DNA from: Ga0074130 sp035565355 | Lineage (GTDB): Bacteria > Pseudomonadota > Gammaproteobacteria > Burkholderiales > Rhodocyclaceae | Assembly: GCA_035565355.1 (NCBI GenBank) | Contig: DATMSM010000111.1 | Location: 1 to 21,626 of the forward strand | DNA: 21,626 nucleotides | Direction: 5' to 3' | Shown here: in pieces, positions 6,487 through 16,800 of the stretch | Layout: each line of letters opens with the position of its first letter | How positions within the stretch are numbered: the first letter of the stretch is position 1 | Notes under the pieces: generated by a model | The model's database searches: none | What the model was told of the DNA's origin: nothing | Seen by the model: the letters and a program-made list of their open reading frames with translations, nothing else | Position numbers and translations under genes: made by a program

Positions 6487-7134
6487 ATGAAAAATCGGAT
6501 ACCTGCCTACCTCTGCATTGGCCTGCTGGCCCTGGCGGCCCCATGCGCTCACGCATCACCGCCTGCTGATGGCAAGGTGCTTGCTGCGCCAACAGGCGCC
6601 GAGCACAGTGTCGATACAAAGCCGCGTAAGAGCGCGGCGGAGGCGGATGCGAAGAAGGAGGCAACTGCTAGTCTTGCCGGCAATGATCGGAACTTCATCC
6701 AGCGCATTGGCAATGACGGCCAATCGGACGAGCAGGCTGCGCTGTATGTCGCCAACAAGACGCTCAACAGCGAGATACGTGCTTATGCGGCCGAGATGGG
6801 GCGTGACCATGGCAAGGCGAACCAGCAGTTGCGCAAACTGGCAGCGCGGCGCAGCATCGATATCCCCGGTGATCCGGATGGTCTGCTGAGCGTGCGGCTG
6901 GACCGCTTGCGGCAGATGTCGGGAGCGCAGATGGAGCAGGCCTTCCTGCAGGACTTCGGCGTGCAGGCGCATATGGACATGATTGCCTTGTTCGAGGTGC
7001 AGGCCACTCAATCGCAGGACAAGGAGCTGCAGGCGTTCGCTGCCGAGCGTCTCCCTATCCTGCGCCAGCACTACAAGCGTGCCGTCGCCCTGCAAGAAAA
7101 ACATGCGCCTGCGCCAGTTCGGCGCGAGATGTAG
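6487..7134 (+). CDS. Exported DUF4142 protein (ferritin-like fold)
   Basis: 215 aa. A signal peptide (residues 1-23, cleavage after AHA) sends it to the periplasm; C20 is not in a valid lipobox, so it is unlikely to be a lipoprotein. The DUF4142 helical-bundle domain covers about 66-200, starting NDRNFIQRIGNDG and including the conserved DHGKANQQL stretch (His108). The linker 25-65 is Ala/Lys-rich and low in complexity. A good ribosome binding site (GGAG, six bases away) fixes the start. Members are common in soil and plant-associated Proteobacteria, often beside general-stress genes; biochemical function is unknown. Here it converges on the SDR gene, nine bases between the stops. Confidence 0.88.
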   Translation: MKNRIPAYLCIGLLALAAPCAHASPPADGKVLAAPTGAEHSVDTKPRKSAAEADAKKEATASLAGNDRNFIQRIGNDGQSDEQAALYVANKTLNSEIRAYAAEMGRDHGKANQQLRKLAARRSIDIPGDPDGLLSVRLDRLRQMSGAQMEQAFLQDFGVQAHMDMIALFEVQATQSQDKELQAFAAERLPILRQHYKRAVALQEKHAPAPVRREM

Positions 7135-7143
7135 CGCCGACTG

Positions 7144-8001
7144 TCAGCCGTTGATCACCACGCCGCCGTTCACATGGATGACCTGGCCGGCGATATAACT
7201 TGAATCTTCAGAGGCCAGAAACACATAGGCCGGTGCGATCTCGTCCGGTTGGCCGGGTCGCCCCATCGGCACATCGCTGCCGAATGTGGCGACCTTGTCG
7301 GCCGGGAAGGAAGCCGGGATCAGCGGCGTCCACACCGGCCCCGGTGCCACCGCGTTGACGCGGATGTTCTCCTTTACCAGCTGCAGCGCCAGCGAGCGCG
7401 TGAATGCGACGATGGCACCCTTGGTGGTCGAGTAATCCAGCAGTTGCGGGCTGCCCTTGTACGCCGTGACCGAGGCGGTGTTCACAATACGGCCGCCGTG
7501 CTTTTTCAGGTGGGGCAGGGCGGCTTGCACCAGATAGAACATTGAGAAGAGATTGGTGCGAAAGGTTTTCTCTAGTTGCTGTGCAGAGATGTCGCTGATG
7601 GATTCCTGCGGATACTGTTCGGCGGCATTGTTCACCAGCACATCCAGGCGCCCGAATTTTTCGCTTGTCTTCTGCACGGCCGCCTGGCAGAAGCCTTCAT
7701 CCCCGATATCGCCCCGGATCAGCAGGCAGCTTGAGCCAAGGGCTTCGACGGCGCCGCGCGTATATTCCGCATCGCCTTCCTCGTTGAGATAGACGATGGC
7801 CACCTGTGCGCCTTCCTTGGCATAGGCAATCGACACCGCCCGCCCGATACCGCTGTCGCCGCCCGTCACCAGGGCTACCTGGCCTTTCAACTTGCCACTG
7901 CCCCGGTAGTTGCGCATATCGGATTCCGGCGGCGGCGACATCTCCGACTCAATGCCGGGTTGCTGGTCCTGCTGCTGTGCGGGTTGAATGGCTTTGCTCA
8001 T
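7144..8001 (-). CDS. SDR family oxidoreductase (YghA / general stress protein 39 type)
   Basis: 285 aa, the usual length for this SDR branch with its extra Gln-rich N-terminal tail (1-36). Rossmann nucleotide-binding motif TGGDSGIG at 46-53, NNAA at 124-127, Asn150, catalytic Ser177 and Tyr190-x3-Lys194 (YSTTK). The C-terminus IAGQVIHVNGG is typical. Expected to reduce or oxidise an unidentified carbonyl or alcohol with NAD(P)H in the cytoplasm; relatives are induced by general or oxidative stress. GGAG seven bases before the ATG is an ideal ribosome binding site, but it is buried in a perfect hairpin described separately. Confidence 0.93.
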   Translation of the reverse strand: MSKAIQPAQQQDQQPGIESEMSPPPESDMRNYRGSGKLKGQVALVTGGDSGIGRAVSIAYAKEGAQVAIVYLNEEGDAEYTRGAVEALGSSCLLIRGDIGDEGFCQAAVQKTSEKFGRLDVLVNNAAEQYPQESISDISAQQLEKTFRTNLFSMFYLVQAALPHLKKHGGRIVNTASVTAYKGSPQLLDYSTTKGAIVAFTRSLALQLVKENIRVNAVAPGPVWTPLIPASFPADKVATFGSDVPMGRPGQPDEIAPAYVFLASEDSSYIAGQVIHVNGGVVING

Positions 8002-8004
8002 GGG

Positions 8005-8027
8005 CTTTCTCCAATAGGTGGAGAAAG
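8005..8027 (-). promoter_or_regulatory. Hairpin that hides the SDR ribosome binding site
   Basis: Read on the minus strand, CTTTCTCC (8027-8020) is followed by a 7-nt loop and GGAGAAAG (8012-8005), then CCC and the ATG at 8001. All eight pairs are Watson-Crick, and the GGAG of the ribosome binding site is fully inside the stem. This is the layout of an RNA thermometer or another translational switch. No ligand domain is visible. Confidence 0.55.
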
Positions 8028-8061
8028 GGGTTGAGCAAAACGCGCTCCCGGCGCTGTTTCG

Positions 8062-9588
8062 TCAAACCACCGCGACCGGGATCTTGCCTATCTTTGCCTG
8101 CCATTCCTTCGGCCCGGTTTCGTGCACCGACACGCCCTGGGCATCGACCGCCACGGTCACTGGCATGTCCTGCACGTCGAATTCATAGACCGCTTCCATG
8201 CCCAGCTCGGCGAAGGCCAGTACCTTCGAGCCCTTGATCGCCTTGGAGACGAGGTAGGCCGCGCCGCCGACAGCCATGAGGTAGGCCGACTTGTGCTTCT
8301 TGATGGACTCGATCGCAATCGGGCCGCGCTCCGACTTGCCGACCATGCCGATCAGGCCGGTCTGCGCCAGCATCATCTCGGTGAACTTGTCCATGCGCGT
8401 GGCCGTGGTTGGGCCGGCCGGGCCGACCACTTCATCGCGCACCGGATCGACCGGGCCGACGTAGTAGATGACGCGGTTTTTGAAGTCGACCGGCAACGGT
8501 TCGCCCTTGTTGATCATGTCGGCAATGCGCTTGTGTGCGGCATCGCGGCCGGTCAGCAGCTTGCCGTTCAGGAGCAGCACCTCGCCCGGCTTCCAGGTGA
8601 CGACTTCTTCCTTGGTCAGCGTGTCGAGATTGACGCGGCGTCCCTTGGAGGTGTCGTAGGTCAGGCGCGGCCAGTCGTCGAGATTGGGCGGCGTGAGATG
8701 CGCCGGGCCGGAACCGTCGAGATGGAAATGCACATGGCGCGTCGCCGCGCAGTTGGGGATGATCGCCACCGGCAGGCTGGCCGCATGCGTCGGATAGTCG
8801 TTGATCTTCACGTCCAAAACCGTGGTCAGGCCGCCCAGGCCCTGCGCGCCGATACCCAGCGCATTGACCTTCTCGTGCAGCTCGAGACGCAGCTCTTCCT
8901 TGCGCGACAGTTTCTCGCCACGCTTCGCCTTGTCCTTGAGCTCATGCAGGTCCACCGGCTCCATGATGGCTTCCTTGGCCATCAGCATCGCCTTCTCCGG
9001 CGTGCCGCCGATGCCGATGCCGAGTATCCCCGGCGGGCACCAGCCGGCGCCCATTTCCGGCAGCGCCTTCAAGACCCAGTCGACGATGGAGTCCGAGGGA
9101 TTGAGCATGGCCAGCTTGGACTTGTTTTCCGAGCCGCCGCCCTTGGCCGCACAGATGACTTCGAGCGCGTCGCCGGCCACCATTTCGACATGAACGACCG
9201 CCGGGGTGTTGTCCTTGGAGTTCTGCCGGCTCCCGGCCGGGTCGAGCAGCACCGAGGCGCGCAACACATTGTCCGGGTGCAGATAGGCGCGGCGCACGCC
9301 TTCGTCGCACATCTCCTGCACGGTCATGGCCGAGTCCCAGCGCAGGTTCATGCCGATCTTAAGGAAGATGACAGCGATGCCGGTGTCCTGGCAGATCGGC
9401 CGTTTGCCTTCGGCGCACATGCGCGAGTTAATCAGGATCTGCGCCATCGCATCTTTCGCCGCCGGGCTTTCCTCGGCCTCGTAGGCGGCGCTCAAAGCCT
9501 GAATGTAATCAACCGGATGGTAGTAGCTGATGAACTGGAAGGCGTCCGCAATGCTCTGGATGAAGTCTTCCTGACGGATGGTGGCCAT
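8062..9588 (-). CDS. fumA: Fumarate hydratase class I (iron-sulfur, aerobic type)
   Basis: 508 aa, full length for the single-chain class I enzyme that interconverts fumarate and L-malate in the TCA cycle. Ligands for the [4Fe-4S] cluster are Cys66 (PICQDTG), Cys184 (GWCPPGI) and Cys280 (PNCAATRH). The C-terminal half contains GPAGPTTATRMD and ends with the usual swapped beta domain (GKIPVAVV). The ATG at 9588 was chosen over an upstream in-frame codon because it has GAGGAG five bases away and gives the family's normal N-terminus. The gene is preceded by an extended -10-like TG-n-TAAAAT (minus strand, 9656-9648). pncB lies upstream in the same direction. FumA, FumB and FumC nomenclature in Betaproteobacteria varies. 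Confidence 0.95.
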   Translation of the reverse strand: MATIRQEDFIQSIADAFQFISYYHPVDYIQALSAAYEAEESPAAKDAMAQILINSRMCAEGKRPICQDTGIAVIFLKIGMNLRWDSAMTVQEMCDEGVRRAYLHPDNVLRASVLLDPAGSRQNSKDNTPAVVHVEMVAGDALEVICAAKGGGSENKSKLAMLNPSDSIVDWVLKALPEMGAGWCPPGILGIGIGGTPEKAMLMAKEAIMEPVDLHELKDKAKRGEKLSRKEELRLELHEKVNALGIGAQGLGGLTTVLDVKINDYPTHAASLPVAIIPNCAATRHVHFHLDGSGPAHLTPPNLDDWPRLTYDTSKGRRVNLDTLTKEEVVTWKPGEVLLLNGKLLTGRDAAHKRIADMINKGEPLPVDFKNRVIYYVGPVDPVRDEVVGPAGPTTATRMDKFTEMMLAQTGLIGMVGKSERGPIAIESIKKHKSAYLMAVGGAAYLVSKAIKGSKVLAFAELGMEAVYEFDVQDMPVTVAVDAQGVSVHETGPKEWQAKIGKIPVAVV

Positions 9589-9647
9589 GACCGCTCCTCT
9601 GTTGTTATCGGGCGTCCCGGGGCTTGGACGCGAAATTGTTGGGCTGG

Positions 9648-9656
9648 ATTTTAGCA
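9648..9656 (-). promoter_or_regulatory. Extended -10-like promoter element before fumA
   Basis: On the minus strand the bases read TG-C-TAAAAT, a good extended -10 for sigma-70, 59 bases before the fumA start codon. No good -35 hexamer is seen, as is common with extended -10 promoters. Confidence 0.35.
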
Positions 9657-9691
9657 TTCAGGCCCATCCGCTCAGATCGGGCAGGCCTCCG

Positions 9692-10909
9692 CTAGCGTGG
9701 TGTCGGGACGTCAAAGACCTGGCGCAGATAGGCGAGGAAGGTGGCATCGGTACTCATCGTCTTGCCCGGCGAGTCCGACAGTTTGGCCACCGGCTGCCCG
9801 TTGCAGCGGATCAGCTTCATGACGATATTGAGCGGCGCATGCGGCGTGTCGTTGACAAGCTGTGTGCCGATGCCGAAGGCGCAGCTTACGCGCGTGGCGA
9901 AATGCCGATACAGCGCGATGGAGCGGGGCACGTCGAGCGCGTCCGAGAAAACGAAGCGCTTGCTAGCCGGATCGATGCGCAAGCTTTGGTAATGCGCTAT
10001 CGCTTTTTCGCCCCACTCATAAGGATCACCGGAGTCATGGCGCAGACCGTCGAAGAGCTTGGCGAAGTAAAGATCGAAGTCGCGGAAGAAGGCGTCCATG
10101 CCGACCACGTCGGTCAGTGCGGTGCCCAGGTCGCCGCGATATTCCTGCACCCAGCCCTCGAACGCAGCCTGCTGGAAATCACGCAGACGGAAGCCGAAAG
10201 CCTGGTAAGCCTGCAGGTACTCGTGCGCCATGGTGCCTAGCGGGGTGAGGCCGAACTTCCACGCCAGATAAACATTCGAGGTACCGCGAAAATACTCGGG
10301 TAGCTGCGCCTGCAAGGTCGACAGCACTTCATCGTGCCAGGCGGCCGAGTAACGTCGGCGCAGGCCGAAATCCATCAGTGCATAGGGCGTCACCGCATCC
10401 GGCGGGCTGAGTTCTGCCGCATGCTCGCGCAGCAGGGCGATCTTGGCCTGTAGTCGCGTGCGCGCCTGCTTGAGAATCGAAGTGTCGTGCGGCAGGCGCC
10501 GGAAGTAGAGCTCGTTGACGATGTAGAGCACGAAGATCTCGAAGCCCATGACATGCACCAGCGGGCCCTTGGCGACGATGTCGAGTGCTTCCCCCTGTAC
10601 GCTGACCTCGATGAAGCGGCGCTGAAAGCGGAAGATGGACAGATAGTCCACGAAATCGCTCTTGATGAAGCGCAGGGAGCGCAGATAGTCGAGCTCCTCC
10701 TGCGCAAAGCCCAGCGTGCACAGATGGTCGAGTTCGCGCTCCACTTCGGTCTTGAGCTCGGCCAGCGGAAATTGCGGCGCATTGCGGCAGGTGAACACGT
10801 ATTCGGCGTGTGCGCCCGGATGGCTGTGGAGCAGGGCCTGCCACATGGTGAACTTGTAGAGGTCGGTTTCCAGCAGCGAGCGTACCAGCGGCGCGTGCGT
10901 CGTCATCAT
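9692..10909 (-). CDS. pncB: Nicotinate phosphoribosyltransferase
   Basis: 405 aa, the normal length of PncB. It makes nicotinate mononucleotide from nicotinate and PRPP using ATP, salvaging NAD precursors through the Preiss-Handler route in the cytoplasm. The N-terminus LLETDLYKFTM is the family signature. GTSNVYLAWKFGLTPLGTMAHEYLQA contains His229, the residue phosphorylated during catalysis. FDGLRHDSGDPYEWGEK is the PRPP/phosphate loop region. Two adjacent ATGs (10909 and 10906) both sit behind AGGA. Same direction as fumA, about 100 bases apart; a promoter-like element in that gap suggests fumA can be expressed separately. Confidence 0.95.
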   Translation of the reverse strand: MMTTHAPLVRSLLETDLYKFTMWQALLHSHPGAHAEYVFTCRNAPQFPLAELKTEVERELDHLCTLGFAQEELDYLRSLRFIKSDFVDYLSIFRFQRRFIEVSVQGEALDIVAKGPLVHVMGFEIFVLYIVNELYFRRLPHDTSILKQARTRLQAKIALLREHAAELSPPDAVTPYALMDFGLRRRYSAAWHDEVLSTLQAQLPEYFRGTSNVYLAWKFGLTPLGTMAHEYLQAYQAFGFRLRDFQQAAFEGWVQEYRGDLGTALTDVVGMDAFFRDFDLYFAKLFDGLRHDSGDPYEWGEKAIAHYQSLRIDPASKRFVFSDALDVPRSIALYRHFATRVSCAFGIGTQLVNDTPHAPLNIVMKLIRCNGQPVAKLSDSPGKTMSTDATFLAYLRQVFDVPTPR

Positions 10910-11206
10910 GATTTCCTGTCAGGCGGCCTTGAGCGCACTATAAACGAGTTGAGTCGCGCCAATCCGCAGCTGAGGTGGCGTGCTCCTGGCCGCCCTCGTG
11001 TCGGAGCGGCGGCGAATGGAGTATTCTCATTTGTCATGAAAGTAGAGAAAGCTGCGCCATTTCGGTGTAAATGCTGATGCACATCAATAGCTTTTCATCT
11101 TTGTAAGGCCGCAGTAATTGTGTCGCGTTAGTGTTCCCAGGTCGTAAAATAGCGACCCGGGAAGTCGCACAGCAGTGCCAGAAAAAGACTAAAGGAGAGG
11201 CATAGG
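10910..11206. other. Divergent promoter region between pncB and acs
   Basis: No gene is seen. It must hold the promoters of both pncB (minus) and acs (plus). It contains an FNR/ANR-like dyad (listed separately) and a -10-like TAAAAT at 11145-11150 toward acs, without a well-spaced -35. Confidence 0.5.
11074..11087 (+). promoter_or_regulatory. FNR/ANR/DNR-like box upstream of acs
   Basis: CTGAT-GCAC-ATCAA matches the FNR-family consensus TTGAT-N4-ATCAA at nine of ten defined positions. It lies about 120 bases before the acs start. FNR-type proteins (ANR, DNR) respond to low oxygen or nitric oxide. The transcription start is not known, so activation versus repression cannot be told. Confidence 0.5.
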
Positions 11207-13188
<1,982 letters not shown>

Positions 13189-13189
<1 letters not shown>

Positions 13190-13896
13190 TGAAATTCTTC
13201 TGGGAAGAAGAGCCCATGACCCCGGTCCAGATCGTGGACCGGGCCATCGGCAGCCGCAAGTCCATACGCGCCTTTCTGCCCACACCGCTGGTTGAGGGCG
13301 CGCTGGATGAGGTTCTCGAAGTGGCGGCGCGCGCGCCTTCAGGCGGCAATATGCAGCCTTGGCATGTGCACGTGCTCGAAGGTGCAGCACTGCGGCGTTT
13401 CGTCGAGGCCGCCTGCTACGCCTATGATTTCGAGCCTGAAGAGCGCCGTCCTGAATACGAGTACTACCCGGCCGAGTTCTTTGAGCCCTATGCGGCACGA
13501 CGGCGTAAGGTGGGCTGGGATCTCTACGGCCTGCTCGGCATCGAGCGCGGCGACAAGGGCAAGATGCGCGCGCAGCAAAGAAGGAATTTTGAATTCTTCG
13601 GCGCGCCCACCGGCCTCATCTTCACCATCGACCGGCGCCTCGCGCAGGGCAGTTGGGTCGATCACGGCATGTTCCTGCAGAACATCATCACCGCCGCCCG
13701 CGTGCGCGGCATCGACAGCTGCGCGCAGGCCTCGTGGATGGAATATCCCCGCGTAGTGGCCCGCGAGCTCGGGATTCCCGGCAACGAAATGGTAGTCTGC
13801 GGCATGGCCTTGGGCTATGCCGATCCGGATGCCATTGAAAACCGGCTCGATACCGAGCGCGAGCCGCTCGACGTCTTCGTTACCCGTCACACCTAG
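13189..13896 (+). CDS. Nitroreductase family protein
   Basis: 235 aa FMN-dependent nitroreductase-fold enzyme. SRKSIRAFLP (residues 22-31) binds the FMN phosphate, ARAPSGGNMQPW (47-58) is the family's second flavin segment, and the C-terminal GNEMVVCGMALGYAD completes the site. Natural substrate unknown; relatives reduce nitroaromatics, quinones or other electrophiles with NAD(P)H. The longest frame starts inside the acs stop codon (TGATG). An alternative ATG at 13216 has a much better ribosome binding site (GAAGAAGAG) and gives the standard N-terminal length, so it may be the real start. Either way it is co-transcribed with acs. Confidence 0.9.
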
Positions 13897-13910
13897 GCCG
13901 CACTTGCGGT

Positions 13911-13936
13911 AGCGCCGCCGCCGAACTGACGGCGCT
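13911..13936. terminator. Hairpin between convergent genes (nitroreductase and DUF1971)
   Basis: AGCGCCG (13911-13917) pairs with CGGCGCT (13930-13936) over a 12-nt loop. It lies between two convergent stops and lacks a T-run, so it is a weak or bidirectional terminator at best. Confidence 0.35.
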
Positions 13937-13958
13937 GCGCTACTCAAGGGCGCCAGCC

Positions 13959-14234
13959 CTAGCGGTAGAACTCCACGTAGAAACGAACCTTGCCCAGGGG
14001 ATGCACCTCGTGCGGCACGGTCGGCTCGACCACGCCGGGCGTGTCGGCATCGAGCACCAACTCCTCGGGCGCCGCGCCGTGGATGGCGTATTGCAGGCGG
14101 CCTTCCAGCACCACGATCTTGGCCCAGACCGGCGCCTGGGTCTGATGGTCGTGCGTCAGGCCGTGCTTGACGCTGTGCTCGTCGAACTCCGGCGTGCGCT
14201 GGTAGGCGACAAGGTGGGCGGGCAGAGACTTCAT
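13959..14234 (-). CDS. DUF1971 (TehB/YeaR-like) small protein
   Basis: 91 aa, a single cupin-like DUF1971 domain. MKSLPAHLVAYQRTPEF opens it, HGLTHDHQT, WAKIVVLEGRL and PTVPHEVHPLGKVRFYVEF follow, the last being the domain's signature end. The start at 14234 has AAAGGA five bases upstream; longer in-frame extensions lack one and are Arg/His-rich. The E. coli relative YeaR is induced by nitrate and nitric oxide. Here the gene is divergent from a nitric oxide reductase gene, sharing about 245 bases of control region. That supports a role in nitrosative stress, though the reaction is unknown. Conserved His residues suggest metal binding. Confidence 0.88.
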   Translation of the reverse strand: MKSLPAHLVAYQRTPEFDEHSVKHGLTHDHQTQAPVWAKIVVLEGRLQYAIHGAAPEELVLDADTPGVVEPTVPHEVHPLGKVRFYVEFYR

Positions 14235-14385
14235 AGCTTTCCTTTCATGACGGTGCCGGCGTCCGACGCGTGTTGCGGGCCTGAGCTGCCGATGGTAAAG
14301 ACGAGGAATCCGGTGGTGCTTGCCGTGCGAATTTTTAATTTCACACATTCACATGTTAGTCTTTGGCCCAGCGCACTGCTTCGGT

Positions 14386-14398
14386 GCATGAATCATGC
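14386..14398. promoter_or_regulatory. 13-bp dyad in the DUF1971-norB control region
   Basis: GCATGA-a-TCATGC is a perfect dyad around one central base, 82 bases before the nitric oxide reductase start codon. It could be an operator for a nitric oxide regulator. It does not match the published NorR or FNR patterns, and the NsrR match is poor. Confidence 0.35.
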
Positions 14399-14479
14399 GC
14401 TGATCGCCGTCACGATGACGCCTGCCACACAGTACCAGAGTCACGTTCGTCAACAAGTATTCTGGATAGGAGAGTCGCC

Positions 14480-16729
14480 ATGGGAGCCTACAAAAAGCTC
14501 TGGTTCGCGCTGATCGCCGTACTCGTTGTCACCTTCACCATCTTTGGCTACTACGGCGGCGAAATCTACCGCAAGGCGCCGCCTATCCCGGCCCAGGTGT
14601 CCAGCAGTGACGGCCAGGTGCTGTTCACTGCGGACGACATCCTCGACGGGCAGACGGCCTGGCAATCCATAGGCGGCATGCAGCTCGGCTCGATCTGGGG
14701 TCACGGCGCCTATCAGGCGCCGGACTGGAGCGCCGACTGGTTGCATCGTGAATTGGTGGCCTGGCTGGATCTGGCCGCACAAGCTGAGCACAAGCGCAAC
14801 TACGCCGACCTCGATGTGGGCCAGCAGGCCATGCTGCGTGAAACGCTGAAGCACGAATACCGCGGCAACCGTACCGACGCCCAGGGCAATCTGGTGGTGT
14901 CGCCGCGTCGTGCGGCAGCCATGCAGCAGACGGCGGCGTATTACGATGCGCTGTTCTCCGATGCGCCGGAACTCAGGAAGAGCCGTGTTGCCTTCGCCAT
15001 GAAGGAGAACACCCTGCCCAGCGCCGAGCGGCGCCAGCAGATGGGCCGCTTCTTCTTCTGGACCGCCTGGGCAGCCGCCACCGAGCGGCCCGGCAAGAAC
15101 ATTACCTACACCAACAACTGGCCGCATGAGCCGCTGATCGGCAATGTGCCGAGCAGCGAGAATGTGGTCTGGTCGATTGCCAGCGTCGCCATCCTGCTCG
15201 CCGGCGTGGGTTTCCTCGTGCTGGGCTGGTCCATCCTCAAGCGCGAGGACGACGGCGAGCTGTCCACCGGCGCGCTCGATCCGCTCACCAGCTTTGCGCT
15301 GACGCCTTCGCAACGCGCGCTCGGAAAATATCTCTTTGTCGTCGTCGCCCTGTTTGTCTTCCAGGTCCTGCTCGGTGGTTTCACTGCACACTACACGGTA
15401 GAGGGGCAGGAGTTCTACGGCGTCGACGTCTCGCAGTGGTTCCCCTATGCGCTGACCCGCACCTGGCACACGCAGAGCGCGATCTTCTGGATTGCCACCG
15501 GCTTCCTCGCCGCCGGCCTGTTTCTCGCGCCGCTGATCAATGGCGGCAAGGACCCGAAATACCAGCGCCTCGGCGTCGAGGTCCTGTTTGGTGCGCTGCT
15601 GGTGGTCGTGGTCGGCTCCTTCATCGGCCAGTACGTCGCCATTGCCCAGACCATACCGGCCAAGCTCAACTTCTGGCTGGGTCATCAGGGCTATGAGTAT
15701 GTCGACCTCGGCCGTCTCTGGCAGATTGCGCTCTTCGTCGGCCTGCTGCTGTGGCTGGCGCTCATGCTGCGCGCCATGATCCCCGCGCTCAAGGCGCCGG
15801 ACAGCGACAAGAACCTGCTTGCGCTGCTCACGCTCTCTGTCGTCGCCATCGGCCTCTTCTACGGCGCCGGCCTGTTCTACGGCGAGCGCACGCATATCTC
15901 CATCATGGAGTACTGGCGCTGGTGGGTTGTGCATCTGTGGGTCGAGGGCATCTTTGAAGTCTTCGCCACTACCGCACTGGCCTTCATCTTCATGTCGCTG
16001 GGCCTGGTTTCGCGCACCATGGCCACCACCGCCAGTCTCGCTTCGGCCTCGCTGTTCATGGTCGGCGGCATCCCCGGCACCTTCCACCACCTGTACTTCT
16101 CCGGCACCACCACGCCGGTGATGGCCATCGGCGCCAGCTTCAGCGCGCTGGAAGTGGTGCCGCTCATCGTTCTCGGCCACGAGGCCTGGCACAACTGGCG
16201 CCTGCACACACGCGCGCCGTGGATGGAAAACCTGCGCTGGCCGCTGTGGTGCTTCGCCGCCGTGGCCTTCTGGAACATGCTCGGCGCCGGCGTGTTCGGC
16301 TTCCTCATCAATCCGCCGATCTCGCTGTACTACATCCAGGGCCTCAACACCACGGCCGTGCATGCCCACGCCGCGCTATTCGGCGTCTATGGCTTCCTCG
16401 CGCTCGGCTTCACCCTGCTGGTGCTGCGCTATATCCGGCCCGACGGCATCTTCTGCGAAAAGCTGATGAAGACGGGTTTCTGGACGCTGAATATCGGCCT
16501 CTTGCTAATGATCTTCACCAGCCTGCTGCCGATCGGCTTCTTCCAGTTCCATGCCAGCGTCAGCGAAGGGCTGTGGTACGCGCGCAGCGAAGGCTTCATG
16601 CAGCAGGACTTCCTGCAGACGCTGCGCTGGATACGCACCCTGGGCGACGTGGTCTTCATCATCGGGGCCTTGGCCGTGGCATTGCAGGTTGTGCTCAGCC
16701 TGTGCGGCGCGCGTAGCTGCAGGCGCTGA
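14480..16729 (+). CDS. norB: Quinol-dependent nitric oxide reductase (qNOR)
   Basis: 749 aa, one chain joining a NorC-like N-terminal region (about 1-230, no CxxCH haem c motif, as expected for the quinol type) to the 12-helix NorB core. Reduces 2 NO to N2O using quinol at the inner membrane. Ligands by position: His330 and His630 for haem b, His628 for haem b3, and His485, Glu489, His536 and His537 for the non-haem iron. The spacing matches known qNORs. The ATG at 14480 follows AGGAG seven bases away; upstream in-frame sequence is not membrane- or domain-like. No other denitrification genes are present, so detoxification or partial denitrification is likely. norZ is another name in use. Confidence 0.95.
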   Translation: MGAYKKLWFALIAVLVVTFTIFGYYGGEIYRKAPPIPAQVSSSDGQVLFTADDILDGQTAWQSIGGMQLGSIWGHGAYQAPDWSADWLHRELVAWLDLAAQAEHKRNYADLDVGQQAMLRETLKHEYRGNRTDAQGNLVVSPRRAAAMQQTAAYYDALFSDAPELRKSRVAFAMKENTLPSAERRQQMGRFFFWTAWAAATERPGKNITYTNNWPHEPLIGNVPSSENVVWSIASVAILLAGVGFLVLGWSILKREDDGELSTGALDPLTSFALTPSQRALGKYLFVVVALFVFQVLLGGFTAHYTVEGQEFYGVDVSQWFPYALTRTWHTQSAIFWIATGFLAAGLFLAPLINGGKDPKYQRLGVEVLFGALLVVVVGSFIGQYVAIAQTIPAKLNFWLGHQGYEYVDLGRLWQIALFVGLLLWLALMLRAMIPALKAPDSDKNLLALLTLSVVAIGLFYGAGLFYGERTHISIMEYWRWWVVHLWVEGIFEVFATTALAFIFMSLGLVSRTMATTASLASASLFMVGGIPGTFHHLYFSGTTTPVMAIGASFSALEVVPLIVLGHEAWHNWRLHTRAPWMENLRWPLWCFAAVAFWNMLGAGVFGFLINPPISLYYIQGLNTTAVHAHAALFGVYGFLALGFTLLVLRYIRPDGIFCEKLMKTGFWTLNIGLLLMIFTSLLPIGFFQFHASVSEGLWYARSEGFMQQDFLQTLRWIRTLGDVVFIIGALAVALQVVLSLCGARSCRR

Positions 16730-16742
16730 TTCTGCCCCACCG

Positions 16743-16768
16743 GGCCGGGCCGCTCACACGGCCCGGCC
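16743..16768 (+). terminator. GC-rich hairpin after norB
   Basis: GGCCGGGCCG (16743-16752) and CGGCCCGGCC (16759-16768) form a perfect 10-bp stem with a 6-nt loop, 13 bases after the norB stop. The tail TGCCTTGTCC is only mildly T-rich. Confidence 0.6.
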
Positions 16769-16800
16769 TGCCTTGTCCTGCATGGCTTAAAATTCGCCTC

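Noticed and set aside
8122..9654. 510-codon open frame opposite the fumarase gene
   Set aside because: Shadow frame; composition is Arg/His/Ala-rich and matches no domain.
11074..11087. CRP site instead of an FNR-type box
   Set aside because: The half-sites are TGAT/ATCA, not TGTGA/TCACA, and the spacing fits FNR.
14363..14380. Sigma-54 promoter upstream of norB (GG ... GC)
   Set aside because: GG and GC are separated by 11 bases, one more than the strict consensus, and no NorR gene is present.
14450..16369. 639-codon open frame on the minus strand opposite norB
   Set aside because: Antisense shadow of a well-supported gene; low-complexity His/Glu/Arg-rich product typical of G+C-rich DNA.
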